A stretch of 12,575 bases of DNA from Bdellovibrionales bacterium (GTDB taxonomy: Bacteria > Bdellovibrionota > UBA1018 > CAIPTA01): assembly GCA_021730855.1 (NCBI GenBank), contig JAKFYM010000204.1, forward strand, positions 1 through 12,575, written 5' to 3'. Below, piece after piece: positions 1-8,732 of the stretch (position 1 is its first letter; every line of letters starts with the position of its first letter). Below the pieces are notes generated by a model. The model made no database searches. It was not told the DNA's origin and was given only the letters and a program-made list of their open reading frames with translations. The translations under genes were made by a program, and so were the position numbers.

Positions 1-2017
1 AGCGGCTTTCGAGAAGTTCGCCGGGGATTTCTTGAAGGAAACGGCTCGGCCCCGCCACCTGCACCTGCCCGTAAATACGCCGCATATGGGCGCTCGTTAG
101 GAAAAGGCGCTTCTTTGCGCGGGTGATGCCCACATAACAAAGCCGGCGCTCCTCTTCGATGGCTTCCGACTCGAAATTTTCCTCGTCCATGGCCTGCCGG
201 GAGGGAAAAATCCCCTCCTCACAGCCCACGAGGAAAACCAGTGGGAACTCCAATCCTTTCGAAGAATGCAAGGTCATCATCGAAATAGAGCCCGCACTGC
301 TATTCTCCTGGCGATCCAGGAGCGAGGCTTCGAGAGTCACCTGGTTCAAGAACCCTTGGAGCAAGCCATCCTGAGGGCCAAGGCCGCGAGCTTTGGCGTC
401 TTCCTCGAAGAACTGGATCACCGTATCGAATTCTTCCAAGTTCTGGATCCTGGCTTTGGATTCATCGGTATTCTCGGCCTTGAGCTCGGCCACATAGCCG
501 GTGGCCTCCAGTACATAGTGGAAGATCTCGCTAATCATCGAGCGGGAAGCCAGATCGCGGAAGGAATCCAACAGACGCACAAACTCGCCCAATTTTTTGG
601 CCGCCGAGGGCGGAAGCTGGGGGGCGCCCTCCTGCAACATAGCGCGCAGGCCTGCAAATAAAGAAAGTTTACGCTCGATCGCGAAGATTTCCACTTTCTC
701 GATCGTGGTCTTGCCGATGCCCCTGGCCGGGGTGTTGATGATCCGCAAGAGGCTAATCGAATCGTCGGGGTTCACGAGCACGCGCAAATACGCCAAGGAA
801 TCCTTGATCTCTTTCCGTTCATAGAAGCCCACGCCTCCGATGATTTTGTAGGGCGTGCGCTGGCGGCGAAAAATCTCTTCGAGCGCCCGCGACTGGGCAT
901 GGGAGCGATAAAATACAGCCACATCCTGAAAAGAATACTCGGGATGCCGGTGGAGAAATCCTTGGATCTCCTTGCCCACGAACTCGGCCTCGGCCCGCTC
1001 TTCGGCAAGCTGCGCCCACACGATTTTTTCGCCCTTTTCGTTGTCAGTCCAGAGAGTTTTGTCGTAGCGGGAGCGATTGTTGCGGATCACGGCGCTAGCC
1101 GCGGTGATAATGGTCTGGGTGGAGCGGTAGTTCTGCTCGAGCTTCACCAGCAAGGCATCCGGATAGTCTTTTTGGAAGTCGAGGATATTGCGAATGTCGG
1201 CGCCCCGCCATTTGTAAATGCTCTGGTCCTCATCCCCCACCACACAAAGATTTTTGTATTTACGGGCGAGCAGGGTCACCAGCAGGTATTGGGCACGGTT
1301 TGTGTCCTGGTACTCGTCCACCATGAGGTAACGAAATTTATCCTGGTAACGCTCGAGGATCGCGGGATGATCGCGCAGGAGCTTATAGGCCTCCACGATG
1401 AGATCCCCAAAGTCAAAGGCCTGGTTCGAACGCAGCACCTCTTGGTAGCGCGTCCACACCTTCACCAGCTGCTCGCCAAAGGTTCCGAGAAAATCTTTGG
1501 GATCAATGTCGCCGGGGCCTTGGGCTTGGCACTTGGCCGCGTCGATCGCGCTTTTAAAACGCTTAGGGGTGGCGTTCTTGGCATTGAGGTCAAACTCCAC
1601 CAGCACTTTCTTGAGCAACGAGAACTGGTCGTCGTCGTCATAGATCACGAAGGGCCGCGTGAATCCAAGGGCGGCGGCTTCTTGGCGGAGGAGTTTTACG
1701 CAAAAGGAATGAAAGGTAGAAACTTCCGGCAAGTGAGCGGAAAATCCCATCCAAGGCTGGGCCCAGCTCGGGCGGGCCATAGGGGAAAGATCTCGCAGCA
1801 CCATCTCCACACGATGCTTCATCTCTGCCGCAGCCTTATTCGTAAAAGTGACGGCCAGGATCGCGCTTGGATCCACGCCCTTTTGGATCAGGTGCGCCAC
1901 ACGGCTGATCAAGGTCTTCGTTTTGCCAGAGCCGGCTCCGGCAAGCACGATCACCGGGCCTTCGGTGGCCTCTACGGCTTCGCGCTGGCTTTCATTGAGT
2001 CCAGAAAGGTACAACAT
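1..2017 (-). CDS. uvrD: UvrD/PcrA-type superfamily 1A DNA helicase (partial, C-terminus beyond window)
   Basis: ATP-dependent 3'-5' DNA helicase of the UvrD/PcrA/Rep family, acting in excision repair, replication restart and removal of blocked complexes. I translated 672 codons of the reverse strand. The helicase motifs appear in order: Q-motif Gln11, Walker A GAGSGKT (27-33), motif Ia TFTNKAAAEM (57-66), Walker B VDEYQDT (233-239), motif III GDEDQSIYKWRGAD (261-274), motif IV QNYRS (295-299), motif V TLHSSKGLEF (582-591) and motif VI VGITRAK (629-635) with the arginine finger Arg633. The start is the ATG at 2017: an in-frame TAG lies eight codons upstream and the N-terminus LNESQREAV is typical of the family. 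No clear Shine-Dalgarno precedes it. Family members are about 720 residues, so roughly 50-80 C-terminal residues lie off the left edge. Whether to name it uvrD or pcrA cannot be settled without that tail. It follows the SpoIID-like gene after 146 bases on the same strand. Confidence 0.96.
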   Translation of the reverse strand, partial: MLYLSGLNESQREAVEATEGPVIVLAGAGSGKTKTLISRVAHLIQKGVDPSAILAVTFTNKAAAEMKHRVEMVLRDLSPMARPSWAQPWMGFSAHLPEVSTFHSFCVKLLRQEAAALGFTRPFVIYDDDDQFSLLKKVLVEFDLNAKNATPKRFKSAIDAAKCQAQGPGDIDPKDFLGTFGEQLVKVWTRYQEVLRSNQAFDFGDLIVEAYKLLRDHPAILERYQDKFRYLMVDEYQDTNRAQYLLVTLLARKYKNLCVVGDEDQSIYKWRGADIRNILDFQKDYPDALLVKLEQNYRSTQTIITAASAVIRNNRSRYDKTLWTDNEKGEKIVWAQLAEERAEAEFVGKEIQGFLHRHPEYSFQDVAVFYRSHAQSRALEEIFRRQRTPYKIIGGVGFYERKEIKDSLAYLRVLVNPDDSISLLRIINTPARGIGKTTIEKVEIFAIERKLSLFAGLRAMLQEGAPQLPPSAAKKLGEFVRLLDSFRDLASRSMISEIFHYVLEATGYVAELKAENTDESKARIQNLEEFDTVIQFFEEDAKARGLGPQDGLLQGFLNQVTLEASLLDRQENSSAGSISMMTLHSSKGLEFPLVFLVGCEEGIFPSRQAMDEENFESEAIEEERRLCYVGITRAKKRLFLTSAHMRRIYGQVQVAGPSRFLQEIPGELLESR

Positions 2018-2163
2018 GAACGAGAGACTGTAGCGCTAGTTACGTAGGCCCACAATCGATTTTCCTAGCTGGTTCAAAACGTGGCTCGCAAGGAGACATC
2101 CTCTACCAAGCTGCGGTGGGACGGAACAACAGCAAGAAAGGGGCCCTCGTCCGAGCTAAGCCC
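2018..2163. other. Intergenic gap between spoIID-like gene and uvrD
   Basis: A 146-base gap between two leftward genes. I see no RNA gene and no convincing intrinsic terminator. A self-complementary GGGGCCC lies near 2141-2147 but has no T-run after it. The uvrD promoter is presumably here, but no good -35/-10 pair stands out on the minus strand. Confidence 0.4.
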
Positions 2164-3579
2164 TCAGTCTACCAATTTTCTGATTTTGATCCGGGAGTAA
2201 AAGTATTCGAGAATTCGATGGGCATCCCAGCCCTGAAGCGCAAATAATTGCGCCCCCCACTGCGACATTCCCACCCCATGGCCATACCCATGCCCCACGA
2301 TGCCTTGTTTGCCACCTTCCATCTGCGGGGCCAGTTCATAGAAATAAGAACGAATCGCGCCATAGAGCGACATGATCTTGCGGCTCTCCGCGGCGCTGAG
2401 CTCCATCGCTGATCCATCTCTTAAGATCACCCGCAGCTGCCAGGTGCGGCCACTCGGCCCACGGGTGAGTGCCTCCAGTCTCTTCACCTCACTCTGAGGA
2501 GCGCGGCCCATGGCCACTAATTTTTCCTTAATGGCCGCGGGCGTGAGATTCGCCTTGCTGCCCCAAGTGCCTCCGGCCACGTCTTGTATTCCGGGAGCGT
2601 CGTTCACTTCCCGCAAGTAGGCGGGATTTTCTTCCAACTGAAAACATTCGGGGACAGTGCAGGTGCGGCCGCCGGAATTGGCCGAAAAATAGGCCTTTAT
2701 GATCTCTCCCTCGTGCAACATCACGTAGCCTGCCGTGGCCTGGACGGCCTCAGTGGTGGCCGCAATCTCTAGCTGCAGCCATTTCTTACTGCTTGGACTA
2801 TAAAAGGCCACGCCACGATAGCTCTGGTACCAGGTGGAGGGATCCATGTCCCATTCGCGCTCCTGAAAGCGTGCGGCGGCCGCCTCGAAGAGGCCGTAGG
2901 TGCGGGCGGCAATGGCCTGGGCACGGAAGGCCTCGCGATCCCAAGAATGGATCACCTCGGAGGGCACCACCGAAAAGAGATATTCCTCGAGATTCACCAC
3001 GTTCGTCACAGACCAGGCAGTGTCGAGGAGACTAAAATTGGTGCGCTTCACCACGAAGCCGCCACGAAGCCGAATGCCCACCTCCACAGGTTTTCCGCGG
3101 TCCCAATGAAGGGTGGTGGGTTGCGCGTCCGCGGGAACAATCCAGAGCGGCCGCAGGCTCAGTGATCCGCTCCCGATAGCAAATGTCGATTTGCTGAAAT
3201 CAAATTTTAGAGACTTAGTGGTGCCAAGCAGCCTTTTGGTGGATAAATCATAAATATTTAAATCAGAAGCATGCTGAAAATCGATTTTGTTGATGTCCTG
3301 AGTGACCGGAAAGGGATCGCCATAGGGAACCGATTCCAGCGGAAACATCCGCACCCAGACCGTACGATACGATCGATCTGGTGTATTTGCCGCGATGGCT
3401 CTTCCCATTTTCCAGTCAGCCGCTACGCGAGCGGTGGTGCCACGCGGCGGAGGTTCCGCGGAACCGCGTTGCAAATTATTGATCAATAATTGGTCTGCAA
3501 AGGCCGGTGGAGAAAGAAAAAAGACAATCCACCCGAATCTACGCACCCATCCTGGGGCTAAAATAAGCATCCTGCTCAT
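2164..3579 (-). CDS. SpoIID/LytB-domain protein, probable exported peptidoglycan lytic enzyme
   Basis: 471 residues. The N-terminus has a basic stretch and a hydrophobic core (about 11-25) ending in AFA, so it looks like a Sec signal peptide cleaved after about Ala28, which sends the protein to the periplasm. The SpoIID/LytB core begins near VNLEEYLFSVVPSEV (195-209), followed by the conserved FRAQAIAARTYGLF helix (218-231). Glu208 in PSE matches the catalytic glutamate of SpoIID, a lytic transglycosylase that acts on denuded glycan strands. A segment YFSANSGGRTCTVPEC (297-312) carries two cysteines, Cys307 and Cys312. The family's C-terminal signature GHGYGHGVGMSQWGAQ is at 429-444. Residues 29-190 are not recognisable to me. 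An in-frame TAG sits directly before the ATG at 3579; Met4 (3570) is an alternative start, and neither has a strong Shine-Dalgarno. The domain also occurs in non-sporulating diderms, so sporulation is not implied. The catalytic role is inferred from the family. Confidence 0.9.
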   Translation of the reverse strand: MSRMLILAPGWVRRFGWIVFFLSPPAFADQLLINNLQRGSAEPPPRGTTARVAADWKMGRAIAANTPDRSYRTVWVRMFPLESVPYGDPFPVTQDINKIDFQHASDLNIYDLSTKRLLGTTKSLKFDFSKSTFAIGSGSLSLRPLWIVPADAQPTTLHWDRGKPVEVGIRLRGGFVVKRTNFSLLDTAWSVTNVVNLEEYLFSVVPSEVIHSWDREAFRAQAIAARTYGLFEAAAARFQEREWDMDPSTWYQSYRGVAFYSPSSKKWLQLEIAATTEAVQATAGYVMLHEGEIIKAYFSANSGGRTCTVPECFQLEENPAYLREVNDAPGIQDVAGGTWGSKANLTPAAIKEKLVAMGRAPQSEVKRLEALTRGPSGRTWQLRVILRDGSAMELSAAESRKIMSLYGAIRSYFYELAPQMEGGKQGIVGHGYGHGVGMSQWGAQLFALQGWDAHRILEYFYSRIKIRKLVD

Positions 3580-3666
3580 CTATCTGATTTTGACTAGGTG
3601 AATCAATAAAGGCAAAGAAAAATAATCAAAAAAGAAAAATTGTTTACCTGCTGGCGGAAAAACCGC
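3580..3666 (-). other. A/T-rich spacer between clc and spoIID-like gene
   Basis: An 87-base gap. On the minus strand a short hairpin (GCGG, five-base T loop, CCGC; 3666-3654) starts immediately after the clc stop. About a dozen bases later comes a long pyrimidine tract rich in T (about 3641-3612). The stem is only 4-5 bp and the T-run is too far away for a textbook intrinsic terminator, so termination here is possible but weakly supported. The region could equally hold a promoter for the downstream gene. Confidence 0.3.
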
Positions 3667-5433
3667 TCACGTTCGACGATGGAAAGCCTTTTTCACCACC
3701 TCTTTATTGTAAAGATTCACGAGATCACTCTTCACCAGCAGCCCGGCATACTCCGTTTCCTTTTCCACCACGATGGCAAACTCTTCGTCGCTCATTTTTT
3801 GCAGGGCCGTCTCGAGGCTCATCTCGGGAGTCAGATGCACTCGTGCCGGTTTGAGCATCTCTTCCACCCCCACCAAGCTATGCACCTGACTTTGCTCCCC
3901 GAGCCGCTTCCAGGCGTCCAGGCCGTAGAAGTCTGAAAGTGCCACTGTTCCCTGCAGTTTCCCCTTATCGTCGACCACCGGCAAAATGAGGAACTTTGAT
4001 TCCATCAACTTTTTGTAGGCATCGCCAATCGAGCTTTGTTTCTGCACCGGAGTCACGTAGGTGATCATCGCATCCCGGACTTGGATGCCCGACAAGGTGT
4101 TGTAGCACATGCCCTGGCGGAACCGCACGCCATGCCGATATAGCCCCATACCCGCCAGACGATCCACCTGCAGAAAGCCACAAAGATAGTGCGCACTAAA
4201 ATTTGTCAGCAGAGCTGTAAACAAAAAAAGTGCACTATCGGTCATCAACCCGCCCGCATAGCCAAACACCAGGGCCGTGGCCGCCACAGGCGTGCCAAAG
4301 GCCGCAGAAAAATAGCCACCCATGCTCAGTAGCGCCAGCACCCCCGGGCTCACCGATAAAAAATCTTTCCCCAAAAGCGCCAAACAGGCCCCAAGCATTC
4401 CCCCAGTGGCCAAGGCCGGCAAGACCAAGCCCATCGAGCCAATCACGGAATAGGCCACCGCCCCCATGAGGATGCGCAAAAGCAAAGCAAGCAAGGCCAC
4501 GGGAAGCACATATCCCTGTGAGAGAGCATCATGGAGAAGTGCCACACCACTGCCCAGCACGGCCGGGAAGTGGTAAAAAACAAAACCCGTGAGCACCGCC
4601 CAGAGTGTCACCCGCAGCAGAAAGGCTCGCGAGGAAATGTCGGTGGCGCGCCGGGTTTCAAAAAGATCATGCAGCTCTTTGTCCGTCTTGCGATGCAACC
4701 AGATCGCAAAGGCCGCGAGCAAGGCCGCCAAAACGCTCACTGCCACCACACAAAGAATCGCCGCCTCGGGCGATAAGTAAAAACTCTCCGTACGTAAGGT
4801 CACCGCGAGGCCGCCATCGTTCCCAGAAATAGAACGAAAAAAACCATCCGGCGCCGTGAGCGATTGCGCCACGCTCGCCGCCACAAAGGCCGTCACCGCA
4901 TAGGTGCCTACCGCAAACGAAAAACTCCCCCAACCATAGAGCAGCTCCACCACAAACAAAAAAGCGGCCGTGGGCTGGCCCAGCATCGCGGCGATCGCCG
5001 CCGTGGCCCCACAAGCCGCCAGCGTGCGCACCTGGTTGGCGGAAAGCTTGGCCCAACTGCCCAGGCGAGAGCCTACCGCCGAGAGCAGCTCCATGCAGAA
5101 ACCCTCGATGCCCACCACGGCCTGCCCCAGCAGGAGAAATAAATTACCTATGGCATGCAAGACCGAATAACGAATTTTCCGGCGCCCATCCTGAAAGTGC
5201 AGGTCGGAAATAAAATAGGTAAAGGCATCCGCCGAACGAAAGGAGCGAAAGACCACAAAAAGCAGAACAAATAAAACGCCCACCAAGGCGGGGGCTCCAA
5301 TCGCGTACGCTAAGGGACTATGCAAACGCGCCTGCAGCCACTCTCCCCCGGCCTGTATCACCCACCAGGCTCCCGGCGTGAGCACCCCGGCTAAACAACC
5401 AATGAAGATCGCAAGCAGCCAGATCAGCATCAT
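3667..5433 (-). CDS. Divergent CLC-family chloride channel/transporter with C-terminal CBS pair
   Basis: 588 residues: a hydrophobic, multi-helix membrane domain (about 1-420) followed by two CBS domains (about 452-504 and 524-576), which in this family bind adenine nucleotides and gate transport. The CLC core is clear at VVGIEGF (106-112), where Glu110 aligns with the gating glutamate of GREGP; at CGATAAIAAMLGQPTAAFLFVVEL (141-164), matching the helix after that gate; at GSMGLVLPALATGG (332-345), in the place of the G-x-F-x-P loop; and at FSAAFGTPVAATALVFG (375-391). The first selectivity motif GSGIP is not recognisable: the segment near 64-73 reads RSFRSADAFT. The proline of GREGP is also lost, and the inner proton glutamate of the E. 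coli exchanger (Glu203) aligns with Leu164. The start ATG overlaps the glmS stop as ATGA, implying translational coupling. The family call is firm. Ion selectivity and channel versus exchanger mode are open. Confidence 0.9.
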   Translation of the reverse strand: MMLIWLLAIFIGCLAGVLTPGAWWVIQAGGEWLQARLHSPLAYAIGAPALVGVLFVLLFVVFRSFRSADAFTYFISDLHFQDGRRKIRYSVLHAIGNLFLLLGQAVVGIEGFCMELLSAVGSRLGSWAKLSANQVRTLAACGATAAIAAMLGQPTAAFLFVVELLYGWGSFSFAVGTYAVTAFVAASVAQSLTAPDGFFRSISGNDGGLAVTLRTESFYLSPEAAILCVVAVSVLAALLAAFAIWLHRKTDKELHDLFETRRATDISSRAFLLRVTLWAVLTGFVFYHFPAVLGSGVALLHDALSQGYVLPVALLALLLRILMGAVAYSVIGSMGLVLPALATGGMLGACLALLGKDFLSVSPGVLALLSMGGYFSAAFGTPVAATALVFGYAGGLMTDSALFLFTALLTNFSAHYLCGFLQVDRLAGMGLYRHGVRFRQGMCYNTLSGIQVRDAMITYVTPVQKQSSIGDAYKKLMESKFLILPVVDDKGKLQGTVALSDFYGLDAWKRLGEQSQVHSLVGVEEMLKPARVHLTPEMSLETALQKMSDEEFAIVVEKETEYAGLLVKSDLVNLYNKEVVKKAFHRRT

Positions 5434-7328
5434 TCCACCGTAACGCTTTTGGCCAGGTTTCGTGGTTGGTCGACTTCAGTGCCGCGCTCCACGGCCACAT
5501 AGTAGGCAAAAAGCTGGAGCGAGAGCACGGTCAAGATCGGCAGGAGTTCAGTCACGCCAATCGGCGGAACTTCGATCCAGCTATCGGAAATTTTCTTTAG
5601 CTGATTGTCGTCGGCCGCACAAAACGACAAAAGTGTTCCTTTGCGCGCGCGCACTTCTTCGATATTGCTCACCGTCTTCGCGTGCAGTAGCCCCCTACCC
5701 TCTGGTGCCAAGGCAAGCACCAACATCTCGGGCTCAACCATCGCGATCGGGCCATGCTTGAGCTCACCGGCCGAGTAGCCTTCCGCATGCACGTAGGCGA
5801 TTTCCTTCAGCTTGAGCGCGCCCTCTAAGGCAATCGGAAAAAAGAGCCCACGCCCGAGGAACAAATACCCCTTTTTCTTGGAGTATTTTTTGGCAACGGC
5901 CTCCACGTCGGCACTTTGTTCTAGCGAATGCCGCGCCACTTCCGGCAGGTGCCCCAGCGCTTCGACCCAGAGTTTCTCCGTGGCAGCGTCAATCGTGCCC
6001 CGATGCGAAGCCATCGCGCAGGCCACCACGGCGAGCAAGGCCATCTGGGTGGTGAACGCCTTTGTGCTGGCCACTCCTACTTCGATGCCGGCATTGGTAT
6101 AGAAAACAGCATCACATTCCCGCGGAATCGAAGAGTCGCGAACATTGCAAATCGCAAAGACTCGCATTCCCGATTGTTTCATGAGTTTTACAGCGGCCAA
6201 GGTGTCGGCCGTCTCCCCACTCTGGCTCACCACTAGCCCCACATCCGTCGGGCGCAGCATCGGATCTCGGTAGCGAAACTCACTGGCCAGCTCCGCCCGG
6301 GTGGGCACACGAGCCAGCTTTTCAATCAGCTGCTGCCCATAATAACCCGCATGAGCCGCCGTGCCGCAGGCCACCACGTGCACCATCGTGGCTTCACAAA
6401 AGGCGCGCACGATTTCCTGGTGGCCAAGCGTGCGTCCATCAGACTTAGATTTGCGAGCCACCGCGGCGGCATCCAGGCGAAAACGCCCCTGGGACAAATC
6501 AAGCCAGGCGCTGAGCGTATCGGTTAGCGCCCGCGGCTGTTCGAAAATTTCCTTGAGCATATAGTGCTCATAACCCTGTTTATCGATCGCATCGAGGGCC
6601 CAATCGATCTCCACGGTATTTAACGGCCGCTCGTGGCCGTCGAGAGAGTAGATCCGCACTTGCTCCGAGGTGAGCTCAGCTAACTCATTGTCCTCTAAAT
6701 AATAAATATTTCTAGTACTCTCCAGGACGGCCGGAACATCACTCGCCACGAAATTCTCACCCTCGCCAATGCCCAGCACCAGAGGCGACCCATTGCGCAC
6801 CACCACAATGGTGCCGGGTAGCCTTTCGTCCATCACCACGAAGGCCGAAGCTCCCTGGATGCGCCGAAAGGAAAGGCGCACCGATTCCAGCAATGTTTTC
6901 CCGCTCTCGCGTTCCGCACGCACAAGGTGGCCAAAGAGCTCACTATCGGTGTCGGAGGAAAAGCTCACGCCCTTCGCGGCCAACTCCTCGCGAATCAGCT
7001 GATGATTCTCGATGATCCCATTATGCACAATCGTGATTGGTCCCGCGCGATGCGGGTGGGCATTGGCCTGATTGGCTTCGCCATGGGTGGCCCAACGAGT
7101 ATGCCCGATCGCATGGCTCGATGGAAAATCGATCTGGCCCCAAAGTGCGCGCAACTCCTTCAGCTTTCCCGGAGCCTTGATCATGCGCGTGACAAAACTG
7201 CCATTGCTCAATTTCTCCAAGGCCGCAATGCCAGCGGAGTCATAGCCTCGGTACTCCAAGCGCGCGAGGCCCTTATAAATCAAATCCTGGGCAGGACGTT
7301 TTCCCACATATCCCACAATCCCGCACAT
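5430..7328 (-). CDS. glmS: Glutamine--fructose-6-phosphate aminotransferase (isomerizing)
   Basis: Makes glucosamine-6-phosphate from fructose-6-phosphate and glutamine, the first committed step of UDP-GlcNAc synthesis in the cytoplasm. 632 residues against roughly 600-610 in the family; the excess is mostly a longer linker around 280-305. The class II glutamine amidotransferase domain starts MCGIVGYVG, with Cys2 becoming the N-terminal nucleophile after Met removal, plus HTRWATHG (76-83) and HNGIIEN (102-108). Two SIS sugar-phosphate domains follow, with ACGTAAHAG (320-328), VSQSGETADT (368-377), STKAFTTQ (421-428) and the C-terminal DQPRNLAKSVTVE. The start is well supported by AAGGGG nine bases upstream, inside the end of glmU, which stops only 3 bases before. 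With that spacing there is no room for a glmS ribozyme leader, so control is probably at the glmU promoter or through other means. Confidence 0.98.
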   Translation of the reverse strand: MCGIVGYVGKRPAQDLIYKGLARLEYRGYDSAGIAALEKLSNGSFVTRMIKAPGKLKELRALWGQIDFPSSHAIGHTRWATHGEANQANAHPHRAGPITIVHNGIIENHQLIREELAAKGVSFSSDTDSELFGHLVRAERESGKTLLESVRLSFRRIQGASAFVVMDERLPGTIVVVRNGSPLVLGIGEGENFVASDVPAVLESTRNIYYLEDNELAELTSEQVRIYSLDGHERPLNTVEIDWALDAIDKQGYEHYMLKEIFEQPRALTDTLSAWLDLSQGRFRLDAAAVARKSKSDGRTLGHQEIVRAFCEATMVHVVACGTAAHAGYYGQQLIEKLARVPTRAELASEFRYRDPMLRPTDVGLVVSQSGETADTLAAVKLMKQSGMRVFAICNVRDSSIPRECDAVFYTNAGIEVGVASTKAFTTQMALLAVVACAMASHRGTIDAATEKLWVEALGHLPEVARHSLEQSADVEAVAKKYSKKKGYLFLGRGLFFPIALEGALKLKEIAYVHAEGYSAGELKHGPIAMVEPEMLVLALAPEGRGLLHAKTVSNIEEVRARKGTLLSFCAADDNQLKKISDSWIEVPPIGVTELLPILTVLSLQLFAYYVAVERGTEVDQPRNLAKSVTVE

Positions 7329-7331
7329 GGC

Positions 7332-8732
7332 TTATTTCCCCTTCTTGCTCTGCATTCGCGAACGCAATCGCGCGGCATAGCCTTCTTTATTCTCTTGTTT
7401 ACTCCGGGCGATCGCCAAAGCCCCTTCCGGCACATCACGGTTGATCGTTGATCCGGTGGCCACATAAGCGCCCTTGCCAATCGTGATCGGAGCCACGGCA
7501 TTCACGCTGCTGCCCACAAAGGCATCGTCTTTAATAAATGTTTTATGCTTATTTACGCCATCATAATTACAGGCCACAAACCCACAGCCAATATTCACGC
7601 CTTGGCCAATTTCGGCGTCCCCCACATAGGAAAGGTGATTCACTTTCGATCCCTTCCCTAGGCTCGCGTTCTTGATCTCGACGAAATTTCCAATCCGTGC
7701 TTCGGGCCCAATATCTGCCCCTGGGCGAAGCCGCGCGAAAGGCCCCACCTGCGCCCCCTTGCGAACCACGGCGCCTTCGAGATGCGAATAGGCCTTCACC
7801 ACCGCTCCAGCTTCCACCTGAGCGTCGATCAGCACCGCGCCGGCCTCCACCACCACTCCAGCTCCAAGCCTGGTGAGCCCCTTGAGCACCACGCCCGGCC
7901 CGAGCACCACACCCGGCTCACAGGCCACCGACATTTCTGCCCACAATGCCTCGGGCACTTCCACCCGCACTCCATCCCGCATCCAGCCCTGGCAGAGCCG
8001 CTTCCGCAGCACCGCTTCAGCCGCCGCCAGCTGGGAAAAATCATTCACCCCTAGCAGCTCTTCTGCGTCCAAACGAAAGGACTGCAATTTCTTTTTCTTC
8101 GCCACGCCATAGGCCACGATATCGGTGAGGTAAATTTCCCCCGTTTTTCCGCTCGCCTTGAGTTTTGGCAAGGCCTCGACGAGGAAACGCCGGCTCACCA
8201 CATACAGGCCCCCGTTCACGAGACGCACCTTGCGCTCTTTGTCGGAAGCTTCTTTTTCTTCTACGATTTTCTGCAATGCCCCTGATTTGCCAGCGAGCAC
8301 GCGCCCGTAACCTGTAGGATTTTCCAGCTCCATCACGCCTAAGGTGAGGTCGTATTTGCCATGCGCTGCCAATATGGCTTGGATAGATTCTGGCGTTAAT
8401 AGAGGGCCGTCTCCATTCACGATGAGCAGGAGATCGTCTTCCTGCCTAAGGAGTGGCAAGGCCATCAGGGCCGCATGCCCGGTGCCTTTTTGTTCTTTTT
8501 GCCAAACCTCCACGAATGTCCGCCTGGAGCGCCCAAGTTCCTCGAGCACGAGCTCCCGGCCATGGCCCACCACCACGTAATGATTCGTGGCTCCAGCCGC
8601 CTCGGCCACCGCCAGCACATGCTCCAAAAGACTGCGGCCGCAGGCCTTGTGAAGGACTTTAGGCAAAGAACTTTTCATCCGGCTGCCTTTGCCGGCAGCC
8701 AGCACGAGGGTGGAAAATCGCTTGGAATTCAT
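7332..8732 (-). CDS. glmU: Bifunctional GlcN-1-P acetyltransferase / GlcNAc-1-P uridyltransferase
   Basis: Carries out the last two steps to UDP-GlcNAc, using acetyl-CoA and UTP, for peptidoglycan and lipopolysaccharide precursors. 466 residues, close to the 456 of E. coli. The N-terminal pyrophosphorylase domain shows LVLAAGKGSRM (9-19) with the following PKVLH, then GTGHA, VNGDGPLLT and GYGRV. From about 250 the C-terminal half is a left-handed beta helix of hexapeptide repeats, ending in the acetyltransferase active site NHLSYVGDAEIG, whose His corresponds to the catalytic His363 of E. coli, and NYDGVNKHKT. The ATG at 8732 is the first possible start because an in-frame TAG lies four codons upstream. 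The best Shine-Dalgarno, GGAGG at 8757-8753, is 20 bases away, which is unusually far. First gene of the glmU-glmS-clc transcript and divergent from rpsF. Confidence 0.97.
   Translation of the reverse strand: MNSKRFSTLVLAAGKGSRMKSSLPKVLHKACGRSLLEHVLAVAEAAGATNHYVVVGHGRELVLEELGRSRRTFVEVWQKEQKGTGHAALMALPLLRQEDDLLLIVNGDGPLLTPESIQAILAAHGKYDLTLGVMELENPTGYGRVLAGKSGALQKIVEEKEASDKERKVRLVNGGLYVVSRRFLVEALPKLKASGKTGEIYLTDIVAYGVAKKKKLQSFRLDAEELLGVNDFSQLAAAEAVLRKRLCQGWMRDGVRVEVPEALWAEMSVACEPGVVLGPGVVLKGLTRLGAGVVVEAGAVLIDAQVEAGAVVKAYSHLEGAVVRKGAQVGPFARLRPGADIGPEARIGNFVEIKNASLGKGSKVNHLSYVGDAEIGQGVNIGCGFVACNYDGVNKHKTFIKDDAFVGSSVNAVAPITIGKGAYVATGSTINRDVPEGALAIARSKQENKEGYAARLRSRMQSKKGK

Noticed and set aside
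899..2047. Long 382-codon plus-strand open frame
   Set aside because: It lies antisense to the uvrD/pcrA gene, whose minus-strand translation shows all helicase motifs in order. The plus-strand product has no recognisable domain and is a by-product of GC-rich codon usage.
2071..2080. GGTTCAAAAC resembling a tRNA T-loop
   Set aside because: The flanking bases do not form a T-stem and no acceptor, D or anticodon arm can be placed around it.
3641..3666. Intrinsic terminator after the clc gene
   Set aside because: The stem is only 4-5 bp with a five-T loop, and the T-rich tract begins about a dozen bases after it, so it does not meet the usual form; kept only as a note on the spacer.
7329..7331. 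Possible glmS ribozyme upstream of glmS
   Set aside because: Only 3 bases separate glmU and glmS, leaving no untranslated leader for the ribozyme, and no such core is apparent.
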